Part shown: one piece after another, positions 8,394-15,171 of the stretch
Numbering within the stretch: position 1 is the first letter of the stretch
Layout: each line of letters begins with the position of its first letter
NCBI GenBank assembly: GCA_934636655.1
Contig: CAKUAS010000005.1
Location: 1-64,000 of the forward strand
Direction of reading: 5' to 3'
Source of the DNA: an uncultured Oscillospiraceae bacterium
GTDB lineage: Bacteria; Bacillota; Clostridia; Oscillospirales; Oscillospiraceae
Length of the DNA stretch: 64,000 bases
Made by a program: the position numbers and the translations under genes
The notes under the pieces: generated by a model
The model's database searches: none
Seen by the model: only the letters and a program-made list of their open reading frames with translations
What the model was told of the DNA's origin: nothing

Positions 8394-8470
8394 CATTTTT
8401 TGTGAAGATAAATCTTCACAAAAAATCTCGCTGCGCTCGTCAAAAAGTCCGTACCGGACATTTTTGATGG
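8391..8470 (+). repeat. R2 dispersed two-hairpin element (copy 1)
   Basis: Hairpin 1: TTTTTTGTGAAGAT / ATCTTCACAAAAAA. A CTCGCTGCGCTCG spacer follows. Hairpin 2: AAAAAGTCCG / CGGACATTTTT. An inverted near-identical copy lies at 40730-40812. Both hairpins are flanked by A and T tracts, so they could terminate transcription in either direction. Confidence 0.75.
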
Positions 8471-8637
8471 CTATAATTAAACTTGAGGAGGGCCTTTTCT
8501 CGCTGTGGCTCGGTCACGGCGCGGCTCTGACATGCCACCGGCATGTCATTCACTCCCGCGCCGCCGCTTCGCTACCCCTCAAACTCCCCCGCTGCGCGGT
8601 TATCTTTACGCAGCAGCATAGTTTTTTTGACAGGCTC

Positions 8638-8674
8638 AACACAGCTTTGCAAATTTGCAAAGCTGTGTTATAAT
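8638..8674 (+). promoter_or_regulatory. Promoter with perfect 32-bp palindrome (cobW-like operon)
   Basis: AACACAGCTTTGCAAA is followed at once by its exact reverse complement (8638-8669). A TTGCAA element (8647-8652) and a TATAAT (8669-8674) are spaced 16 bases apart, so the palindrome covers the core promoter, as for a repressor operator. It sits 40 bases before the TTG start of the GTPase gene. Confidence 0.7.
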
Positions 8675-8713
8675 ACTATTTTGAACCTGTATATTACTAA
8701 GGAGGTAATAACC

Positions 8714-9760
8714 TTGACTAAAATAGACATTTTCTCCGGCTTTCTCGGAGCAGGCAAGACCACGCTCATCCGCAAGCTTATCGCGGAGGGCTATAAAAAC
8801 GAAAAGCTCGTCCTCATCGAGAACGAGTTCGGCGAGATCGCCGTTGACGGCGGCTTCCTGCGCGACGCGGGCGTCGAGATCACCGAGATGAATTCCGGCT
8901 GCATCTGCTGCACCCTCGTCGGCGACTTCACCGCCGCCCTGCAGAAGGTCATCGAGCAGTATCACCCCGACCGCATCCTCATCGAGCCCTCGGGCGTGGG
9001 CAAGCTCTCCGACGTTGCCAAGGCCGTCGCAAGCGTGCCCGGCTGCGAGATCGGCGCGAAGGTCACCGTCGTCGACGCGGGCCGCTGCCGCATGTATATC
9101 CGCAACTTCGGCGAATTTTTCAACGATCAGGTGCACAATGCCGACGTTATCGTCCTCAGCCGCACCGACTCCGCCTCCGACGGCAAGGTCGTCACCGCGA
9201 CCGCGATGCTCAGCCAGCTCAATCCCAACGCGACTGTCATCACCACGCCCTGGGACGAGCTCGACGGCAAGCAGATAGTCGATGTTATGGAGCGCATCGA
9301 CTCCCTGTCGACCACCATGCAGGAGATGGAGCATCACGACCACTCCGAGCATCACCACGATCATGATCACGATCATGAGCACCATCATGACCATGACCAT
9401 GACCACGAACATCATCATGATCACGATCACGGAGACAGCTGCTCCTGCGGCTGCGGCCATGATCACGGCCATCACCACGCCGACGAGGTGTTCACCTCCT
9501 GGGGCGTTGAGACCCCGAAGAAGTTCACCGAGGAGGAGGTCAAAAAGGCTCTTAACGAGTTCGACGAGGATGCAAGCTATGGCACGATCCTGCGTGCCAA
9601 GGGCTTTGTCGACGCTTCCGACGGCAAGTGGATCTACTTCGACTATGTTCCCGGTGAGGCGGACATCCGCCGCGGCGAGCCGGCAGTCACCGGCCGCGTG
9701 TGCGTCATCGGCTCGAAGATAAATGAGCAGGCTATCAAGGAGTTGTTCGGCATTGAGTAA
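8714..9760 (+). CDS. COG0523 (CobW/ZinU-like) metal-chaperone GTPase with His-rich loop
   Basis: 348 aa. G3E-family P-loop GTPase: Walker A GFLGAGKTT (9-17), the metal motif CICC (C63, C65, C66), and IEPSGVG as switch. The base-recognition motif is SRTD instead of NKxD, as is common in the family. Residues 207-255 are a His/Asp tract ending CSCGCGHDHGHHH, a likely zinc or nickel store. The C-terminal CobW domain runs from about 275. The start is TTG at 8714, chosen for GGAGGT 8 bases upstream; an earlier ATG frame would run through the promoter. It is translationally coupled to the next gene. Role inferred: metal delivery under metal stress. Confidence 0.9.
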   Translation: MTKIDIFSGFLGAGKTTLIRKLIAEGYKNEKLVLIENEFGEIAVDGGFLRDAGVEITEMNSGCICCTLVGDFTAALQKVIEQYHPDRILIEPSGVGKLSDVAKAVASVPGCEIGAKVTVVDAGRCRMYIRNFGEFFNDQVHNADVIVLSRTDSASDGKVVTATAMLSQLNPNATVITTPWDELDGKQIVDVMERIDSLSTTMQEMEHHDHSEHHHDHDHDHEHHHDHDHDHEHHHDHDHGDSCSCGCGHDHGHHHADEVFTSWGVETPKKFTEEEVKKALNEFDEDASYGTILRAKGFVDASDGKWIYFDYVPGEADIRRGEPAVTGRVCVIGSKINEQAIKELFGIE

Positions 9761-10706
9761 TGTGAAAGAAGTTCCCGTTTTTCTGTTCACAGGCTTTCTC
9801 GAGAGCGGAAAAACGAAGTTTATCCAGGAAACGCTTGAAGATAAGCGCTTCAACAGCGGCGAGCGCACCCTGCTCGTCGTCTGCGAGGAGGGCGAGGAGG
9901 AGTACGCTCCCGATAAGTTCTCCGCGCCGAATGTGTTCATGGTGACGGTCGAGGAGCCCGAAGAGCTCACGCGCGACGCTTTCCGCAAGTGGCTCGACCA
10001 GTATAAGTGCGAACGCTGCGTCATCGAATACAACGGCATGTGGATGCTTGACGATCTGTATCAGGCGCTGCCCGAGATGTGGATGGTCTATCAGGAGTTT
10101 TTCTTCGCCGACGCGCGCAGCATACTAAGCTACAACGCCAATATGCGAAACCTCGTATACGATAAGCTCAAGAGCGCGGAGCTGACTGTCTTTAACCGTT
10201 ATAACGACTCCATCGATAAAATGGAGCTGCACAAGCTCGTCCGCGCAGCCTCGCGCCGCAGCGACATCGCCTATGAGTACGCCGACGGCACGGTCAAGTA
10301 CGACGAGATCGAAGATCCCCTGCCGTTTGACCTCGACGCGCCCGTTGTCGAGATCGGCGACGACGACTATGCCGTCTGGTATCGCGACATGTCCGAAGAG
10401 CCTAAAAAGTACGAAAACAAGGTCGTTAAGTTCAAATGCCGCTATTTGAAGCGCAAAAAAGTTCCTGCGGGAAACTTCATCGTCGGCCGCCACGTCATGA
10501 CCTGCTGCGCCGAGGATATCCAGTTTGCCGGTCTCATCTGCCAGTGGGAGAATTCCGACAGCATCGTCGGTGACTCCTGGCATGTGCTCACCGCGCGCAT
10601 CAATTTCAAGTTCAGCCGCGCCTACGGCAAGAAGGGTCCCGTGCTCACTTTCATCGAGGACGCACCATGCGAGGTCCCCGAGCAGGCCGTCGCCACCTTT
10701 TATTAA
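9753..10706 (+). CDS. CobW-like GTPase fused to DUF1980-like C-terminal domain
   Basis: 317 aa from TTG 9753, which overlaps the upstream stop and has AGGAG 10 bases before it (ATG 9723 and GTG 9762 are alternatives). The N-terminal half is G3E-like: Walker A GFLESGKTKF near the start, and a degenerate FNRYND in the NKxD position. It lacks the CICC metal motif of its neighbour. The C-terminal 110 residues carry FIVGRHVMTCCAEDIQFAGL, which matches the YcgQ/TIGR03943 (DUF1980) domain that normally sits on a separate membrane-associated partner encoded beside COG0523 GTPases. It probably works with the upstream metallochaperone. Confidence 0.75.
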   Translation: MSNVKEVPVFLFTGFLESGKTKFIQETLEDKRFNSGERTLLVVCEEGEEEYAPDKFSAPNVFMVTVEEPEELTRDAFRKWLDQYKCERCVIEYNGMWMLDDLYQALPEMWMVYQEFFFADARSILSYNANMRNLVYDKLKSAELTVFNRYNDSIDKMELHKLVRAASRRSDIAYEYADGTVKYDEIEDPLPFDLDAPVVEIGDDDYAVWYRDMSEEPKKYENKVVKFKCRYLKRKKVPAGNFIVGRHVMTCCAEDIQFAGLICQWENSDSIVGDSWHVLTARINFKFSRAYGKKGPVLTFIEDAPCEVPEQAVATFY

Positions 10707-10707
10707 C

Positions 10708-11407
10708 GCATTGGGGCTCCTACGGATACGTTTATTGCGGTGGCCCGGTATCGAGACATTGGCATAAACCGTGGTGTTTCGCGTAGCGTGAGTGCGGTGC
10801 AGATTTTGCGGCAGCCCGGTATCGAGACATGGCATAAACCGTGGCGTTTCGCGTAACGTGAGTGCGGTACAAATTTTGCGGTTGCCCGGTATCGAGACAT
10901 TGGCAGAAACCGTGGCGTTTCGCGTAGCGTGAGTGCGGTGCAGATTTTGCGGCAGCCCGGCGTCGAAACAATGGTGAAAATCATGGCGTTTCGCACTGCT
11001 GAATTGTGCCGATTTGGTGCAAAATCCGCCTCTTGTCGAAACTAAAAGCTAATACAAACGTTAAAAGAGAGCGCAGATTTTTGATCTGCGCTCTCTTTTT
11101 AATAGCGAACGGACATAGTACGGATACGTTTATTGCGGTGGCCCGGTATCGAGACATTGGCATAAACCGTGAAATTTCGCTCCCCGTGTGTGCGGTGCGA
11201 ATTTTGCGACAGCCCGGTATCAAGACAATGGTGGAAACCGTTACGTTTCGCTTCCCGTATGTGCGCCAAAAGTTTTGCGGTTTTCTCCATGGTTTCCGGT
11301 CGGGCCGACGCAAAAAATGTATTGACGTAATTTTAATGCGCCTCTGAAAAACCGGGCTTGCCCGGACTAATGTTAACTCGTAGGGGCGACCATTGGTCGC
11401 CCGCTTG
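10708..11407 (+). repeat. Left arm of a 1.87-kb inverted repeat
   Basis: It fills the gap after the GTPase operon. From the outer end it holds an R1 copy, a tandem array of about 71 bp, a terminator hairpin (AAAGAGAGCGCAGA / TCTGCGCTCTCTTTTT, 11063-11098), two further R1-like units (11100-11290) and an R3 hairpin (GGGCGACCATTGGTCGCCC, 11384-11402). It is the reverse complement of 12009-12578 with only scattered mismatches by eye. No gene is supported in the arm. Confidence 0.85.
10737..10975 (+). repeat. Tandem repeat, unit about 71 bp, roughly 3 copies
   Basis: CCCGGTATCGAGACAT recurs at about 10744, 10815 and 10885, with a variant (CCCGGCGTCGAAACA) at 10956. The units are separated by 70-71 bases and share GTTTCGCGTAGCGTGAGTGCG. 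The right arm of the inverted repeat has only one such unit, so the array expanded in the left arm. Confidence 0.8.
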
Positions 11408-11527
11408 CCATAGTTTCTTCCGCGCTCTCCGGTCGGGACACCGCAAGAAATGTATCGGTACAATGTAAAAGCGCCACTAAAAAACACCTCATCCGTCGCG
11501 CGGCAGCTCCGTCGGTGCGGCGCAATA

Positions 11528-11719
11528 TTACGGTTTCGGCGGCAGATTAGGCGCTTTGCCGCCGCGGATATACGTCTTTGCGTCATCAAAGTGCAGCAAG
11601 ACCGGCTCTTCAGCGTTCATATACAGCTCCTCGCATTCGCGCTGCGCATTTATAAGGATCTCCATCGCCTCCTCAGTCGCATTCATCATCTTCAAATACA
11701 TCGCCCTGTAATCGGCCAT
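11528..11719 (-). CDS. Small acidic protein of unknown function
   Basis: 63 aa (MADYRAMYLKMMNATEEAME...), mostly helical by composition, with a Pro-rich tail. I recall similar MxDYKxMYxxLFN-type small proteins from Firmicute phages and conjugative elements but cannot name a function. The ATG at 11719 has AAGGGGTG 6 bases upstream and is preferred over an upstream GTG. It is divergent from the ribbon-helix-helix gene, with a very AT-rich 107-bp spacer. The pair is enclosed by the two arms of the large inverted repeat. Confidence 0.6.
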   Translation of the reverse strand: MADYRAMYLKMMNATEEAMEILINAQRECEELYMNAEEPVLLHFDDAKTYIRGGKAPNLPPKP

Positions 11720-11826
11720 TTCCAACACCCCTTGAACACGTTTTAGATATATTTTTCATCCATATCAAACATGTTAGCACAATTTCATCCTAAAATTCCT
11801 AAATAGACACATTATGGGGTGAATTT

Positions 11827-11997
11827 ATGGCTATAAAAAGTCTATCTATAAGAATTGATGAAGAAACATTGGATAAACTTCACGTTGTTGCCGACTACGA
11901 GGGGCGCTCGGCAAACAGTCAGATACTTATTCTAATTCGCGACTGCATCGAAGCTTACGAGGCTAAGCACGGAAGCATTTTTTTGGAGGCGCATTAA
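11827..11997 (+). CDS. Arc-type ribbon-helix-helix DNA-binding protein
   Basis: 56 aa. KSLSIRIDEETLDKLHVVA then an NSQILILIRDCIEAYE helix is the classic RHH layout: a short beta strand that contacts DNA, then two helices. A dimer would bind operator half-sites. GGGGTGA precedes the ATG. Codons are AT-rich, unlike the flanking chromosome, which suggests transfer. The final residues (FLEAH) and the stop are read from a TTTTTTTGGAGGCGCATTAA repeat end. It is divergent from the 63-aa gene and may control the shared AT-rich promoter region. Confidence 0.75.
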   Translation: MAIKSLSIRIDEETLDKLHVVADYEGRSANSQILILIRDCIEAYEAKHGSIFLEAH

Positions 11998-12008
11998 TGC
12001 AACTGCAA

Positions 12009-12578
12009 CAAGCGGGCGACCAATGGTCGCCCCTACGAGTTGACATTAGTCCGGGCAAGCCCGGTTTTTCAGAGGCGCATTAAAATTACGTCAATACATT
12101 TTTTGCGTCAGTCCGACCGGAAACCGTGGAGAAAACCGCAAAATTTTTGGCGCACATACGGGAAGCGAAACGTAACGGTTTCCACCATTGTCTTGATACC
12201 GGGCTGTCGCAAAATTCGCACCGCACACACGGGGAGCGAAATTTCACGGTTTATGCCAATGTCTCGATACCGGGCCACCGCAATAAACGTATCCGTACTA
12301 TGTCCGTTCGCTATTAAAAAGAGAGCGCAGATCAAAAATCTGCGCTCTCTTTTAACGTTTGTATTAGCTTTTAGTTTCGACAAGAGGCGGATTTTGCACC
12401 AAATCGGCACAATTCCGCAGTGCGAAACGCCATGATTACCACCATTGTTTCGACGCCGCGCTGCCGTAAAATCCGCACCGCACTCACGTTACGCGAAACG
12501 CCACGGTTTATGCCAATGTCTCGATACCGGGCCACCGCAATATGCGTATAAGTACAGCCCTAATGCGCCTCCAAAAAA
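12009..12578 (-). repeat. Right arm of the 1.87-kb inverted repeat
   Basis: Reverse complement of 10708-11407 without the extra 71-bp units. It includes the R3 hairpin at 12012-12032, the terminator hairpin at 12316-12352 and R1 ends. It runs up to the stop codon of the Na/Pi cotransporter gene. Visible differences from the left arm over the inner 400 bases are only a handful of substitutions. Confidence 0.85.
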
Positions 12579-14321
12579 TTATGGAAGAGCGTATTTTTCG
12601 GAATAGCGGCGATACTGGTCGGAAAACTCGGGGACTTCTTCGCGCTCGTGCTGGGTCTCATGGGCGTTGAGTGTGTGCTTTTTCTTGTCAAGCACGCACA
12701 GCGCGACGTTGGAGCAGTGGTCGGATGCGCGCTCGAGATTGGTGAGAAGATCGGACCACACGAAGCCCGCTTCGATGCTGCACTCGCCCTTTTTCATGCG
12801 CAGGATGTGCCGCGTGCGCAGCTCGTTTTTGAGATCATCCACGACCTGTTCGAGCGGCTCGACGGCCTTGGCCGCCTGCGCGTCGTCATCCGCGAAGGCC
12901 TTCACCGCAAGGTCCAGCACCTCGCCGACAGCGGCCGCCATGACCGACAGCTCGTACTTTGCGCTGCGCGAAAACTCAAGGCTTTTTTCGTGCATCTCCT
13001 CGGCCGATTCGACGACGTTCACCGCATGATCGCCGATCCGCTCGAAGTCGCCGATGAGCTTGAGAAGCTCCGTGACCTCTTCGCTGTTTTCGTCGCTGAG
13101 CGGCTCTGCGCCGAGTTTGAGAAGGTAGGTGCCGAGCATGTCCTCGTACTTATCCGTTTCGTCCTCGCTCTCGCGCACCTCCTGCGCGGTTTTGGGGTTG
13201 AATTCCATGACGCAGTCGATGGCCTTTTTCATAGCGCCGGCGGCGTAGTATGCCATGTCCTCGGTCACGACGCTGCACTGCTCAAGCGCGAGAGGCGGCG
13301 TAGCGAGCAGGCGCTCGTCGAGAGTGACCTCGACCTCCTTCTTTTTGCCGTCAGGTACGAGACGGATAGCGAGCTTTTCTAGCAGACCCGAGGCCGGGAG
13401 CAGGATCGCCGTGCAGGCAATGTTGAAGGCCGAGTGCGCTATCGCGATGCCGTACATCGTCGCGCTCTCGCCGAGTATAGCCGGAGCTGCGACGGCGCGC
13501 ACGATGCAGAATACCGTGAGCCACACGATCGTGCCGATGACGTTAAATGACAGATGGACGACAGCTGCGCGCTTTGCGCTGCGGCTCGTTCCGACGGAGG
13601 ATATGAGTGCCGTGACGCAGGTGCCGATGTTCTGGCCCATGATGATGGGTATGGCCGCGCCGTAGCTTACCTGTCCGGACAGCGCCAGCGCCTGGAGTAT
13701 GCCGACCGAGGCCGAGCTCGACTGGATTATCGCCGTCAGCGCAGCGCCCGCGAGCACGCCGAGCAGCGGATTGGTGAACGCGATAAACATCTGCCGGAAT
13801 GCCGGGACCTCGCGCAGACCGGATACCGCGCCGGACATCGTGTCCATTCCGAACATGAGCGTTGCAAAGCCCAGCAGGATCATGCCGGTGTCGTTTTTGC
13901 GGCTGTCCTTGCTGAACATGTACATTATTATGCCGATTAGTGCCAGCACCGGCGTGAATGACGTGGGCTTTAAGAGCTGCACCCAAATCGCGTCGCCGCT
14001 GATGCCGCCGAGGCTGAGTAACCACGCGGTCACGGTCGTGCCGATATTCGCGCCCATGATAACGCCGATGGCCTGCTTCAGGGTCATAAGCCCCGAGTTT
14101 ACAAAGCCGACGACCATGACGGTCGTGGCCGATGAGCTCTGAATAATGGCGGTGACGACAAGGCCGGTGAGGAAGCCCGTCATTGTTTTGCCTGTCATTT
14201 TGCTCAGCGTCGTGCGCAGCTTACTGCCTGCGCGCCGCTCGAGCGCCTGACCCATTATGTTCATGCCGAACAGGAACAGACACAGGCCGCCTATCATCTC
14301 CAGCGCGTCGAATATATCCAT
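12579..14321 (-). CDS. Na+/phosphate cotransporter with PhoU-like domain
   Basis: 580 aa. The membrane part holds the duplicated Na/Pi cotransporter repeat, each with a QSSSA signature (61-65 and 200-204), and GANIGTT / GQNIGTC motifs. After about residue 350 follows a cytoplasmic PhoU-like helical domain with its own repeats. This is the NptA/YjbB type, moving phosphate with sodium; direction can be import or export. The ATG at 14321 has GAGAGGGAC upstream (the TTG one codon before is less likely). No pst or phoBR genes are near. Confidence 0.92.
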   Translation of the reverse strand: MDIFDALEMIGGLCLFLFGMNIMGQALERRAGSKLRTTLSKMTGKTMTGFLTGLVVTAIIQSSSATTVMVVGFVNSGLMTLKQAIGVIMGANIGTTVTAWLLSLGGISGDAIWVQLLKPTSFTPVLALIGIIMYMFSKDSRKNDTGMILLGFATLMFGMDTMSGAVSGLREVPAFRQMFIAFTNPLLGVLAGAALTAIIQSSSASVGILQALALSGQVSYGAAIPIIMGQNIGTCVTALISSVGTSRSAKRAAVVHLSFNVIGTIVWLTVFCIVRAVAAPAILGESATMYGIAIAHSAFNIACTAILLPASGLLEKLAIRLVPDGKKKEVEVTLDERLLATPPLALEQCSVVTEDMAYYAAGAMKKAIDCVMEFNPKTAQEVRESEDETDKYEDMLGTYLLKLGAEPLSDENSEEVTELLKLIGDFERIGDHAVNVVESAEEMHEKSLEFSRSAKYELSVMAAAVGEVLDLAVKAFADDDAQAAKAVEPLEQVVDDLKNELRTRHILRMKKGECSIEAGFVWSDLLTNLERASDHCSNVALCVLDKKKHTLNAHETQHEREEVPEFSDQYRRYSEKYALP

Positions 14322-14426
14322 CAAATGTCCCTCTCTTTACAATTTACAATTCATTTTACAAACCCCATTTTATCCGCGCTTTATAAAATCAATAATCATC
14401 TCATTGTAAAATCCACGTAAATTCAG

Positions 14427-14709
14427 TTTAGAGGCGCATTGAGGCAGTACCTATACGCATATTGCGGCTGCCCGGTGTCGAAGCTTCCGACAAGACTGTG
14501 AAACTGCCGCCTCCCAATAGTGCGCGTACATTTTGTGTCAGCCCGACCGGAGAAGACGGAGAAAACAATAAAAAACGGGCGGGCAATGCCCGCACCTACA
14601 TGGTGCGGCGCAATACCGTAGTGCGATGCAAAAACGGTTTTCTACGCAGTCTCGAACCGGGCACCGGCAATATGCGTATCCGCAGCAGCGTCCGTTCGCC
14701 TCTAAAAAT
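14427..14709. repeat. R1-bounded MITE-like element
   Basis: TTTAGAGGCGCATTGAGGCA at the left end and, inverted, CGTTCGCCTCTAAAAA at the right end, with ATACGCATATTGC in both. That gives 283 bp with terminal inverted repeats of about 55 bp. An R3-like hairpin (GGGCGGGCAATGCCCGC, 14578-14594) sits in the middle. It ends 65 bases before the metQNI promoter. No coding capacity is credible. Confidence 0.75.
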
Positions 14710-14773
14710 ACACAAAACAGACGACGCGGAGAAAAAACATTTTGTAAAAAACGATAAAACATGAAAAAAGCGC

Positions 14774-14802
14774 TTGACAAATACGCGATATGGCGCTACT
14801 AT
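14774..14802 (+). promoter_or_regulatory. Promoter of the metQNI transcript
   Basis: TTGACA (14774-14779), a 17-base spacer, and TACTAT (14797-14802). Transcription should start near 14809. This excludes the in-frame ATG at 14761 as the leader start and leaves a leader of about 360 nt before metQ. Confidence 0.8.
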
Positions 14803-14853
14803 GCCCACGTCAACAAAACGACGCAAAATTTCGAGGAAAGGCAGAAAGCATCC

Positions 14854-14967
14854 ATGAAGAAGCTGAGCAGCGCAATGATGATGATGTACATGTGCATGTG
14901 CCGCATGTGCATGCTTCGTCGCGCTCACTTCGGTCGGAAACTTTCTGAAACCTGTTTGACGGCTTAA
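14854..14967 (+). CDS. Methionine-rich leader peptide (candidate attenuator peptide)
   Basis: 37 codons. Residues 8-20 read MMMMYMCMCRMCM; in total there are nine Met and four Cys. AGGAAAGG lies about 12 bases before the ATG. The gene ends 16 bases before the terminator stem and sits in front of metQNI. The last codons (14952-14958, CTGTTTG) are complementary to CAAACAG at 14989-14995, the 5' side of the terminator. A ribosome stalled at the Met run would leave them free to pair (read-through), whereas a ribosome at the stop codon would cover them (termination). No SAM riboswitch or T-box core was seen in this leader. Inference from sequence only. Confidence 0.75.
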   Translation: MKKLSSAMMMMYMCMCRMCMLRRAHFGRKLSETCLTA

Positions 14968-14982
14968 GCCGAAAGCCTCTGA

Positions 14983-15033
14983 GGATAACAAACAGCGGAA
15001 GGTCGATGACCTCCCGCTGTTTTTTTGTTATCC
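14983..15033 (+). terminator. Intrinsic terminator / attenuator before metQ
   Basis: AACAGCGG-A-AGGTC pairs with GACCT-C-CCGCTGTT (one A-C mismatch), followed by seven T. An outer GGATAACA / TGTTATCC pairing can extend the stem. It stands between the Met-rich leader peptide and metQ, so full-length metQNI mRNA requires read-through. Confidence 0.85.
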
Positions 15034-15065
15034 GAGTTATTTCGATTTGAAAGGAGATGTGCCGT

Positions 15066-15158
15066 ATGAAACGGTCGGTAAAGCGAATGTGTCCCCGGGA
15101 CACAGAGGATATGATTTTAAACAGACGATACAGCGGCCCATTAAACAAAAACTTTTAA
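15066..15158 (+). CDS. Short ORF between attenuator and metQ (possible second leader)
   Basis: 30 codons (MKRSVKRMCPRDTEDMILNR...) with a strong AAAGGAGA ribosome binding site 7-8 bases before the ATG. Its stop codon TAA overlaps the metQ Shine-Dalgarno (AAGGAG, 15157-15162). Translation of this ORF could couple to metQ initiation. It has two internal Met codons and one Cys. I know of no family. Confidence 0.45.
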   Translation: MKRSVKRMCPRDTEDMILNRRYSGPLNKNF

Positions 15159-15171
15159 GGAGAAAACAAAA

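Noticed and set aside
8636..10039. 467-residue minus-strand ORF
   Set aside because: Antisense to the COG0523 gene; the Val/Met-rich stretch is the complement of the His tract.
10737..10975. CRISPR array
   Set aside because: Units are about 71 bp, contiguous and nearly identical throughout, with no unique spacers and no cas genes. They belong to the R1 repeat.
11006..11347. Paired ORFs in the two inverted-repeat arms (also 12108-12410)
   Set aside because: They are mirror images caused by the repeat arms and contain terminator hairpins, so they are not credible genes.
14761..14967. 68-residue version of the leader ORF starting at 14761
   Set aside because: The promoter (-35 at 14774, -10 at 14797) lies inside that frame, so the transcript starts after its ATG. 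The ATG at 14854 is the workable start.
14809..15066. SAM riboswitch before metQ
   Set aside because: No recognisable SAM-I, SAM-II or SAM/SAH core; the region is explained by a leader peptide plus terminator.
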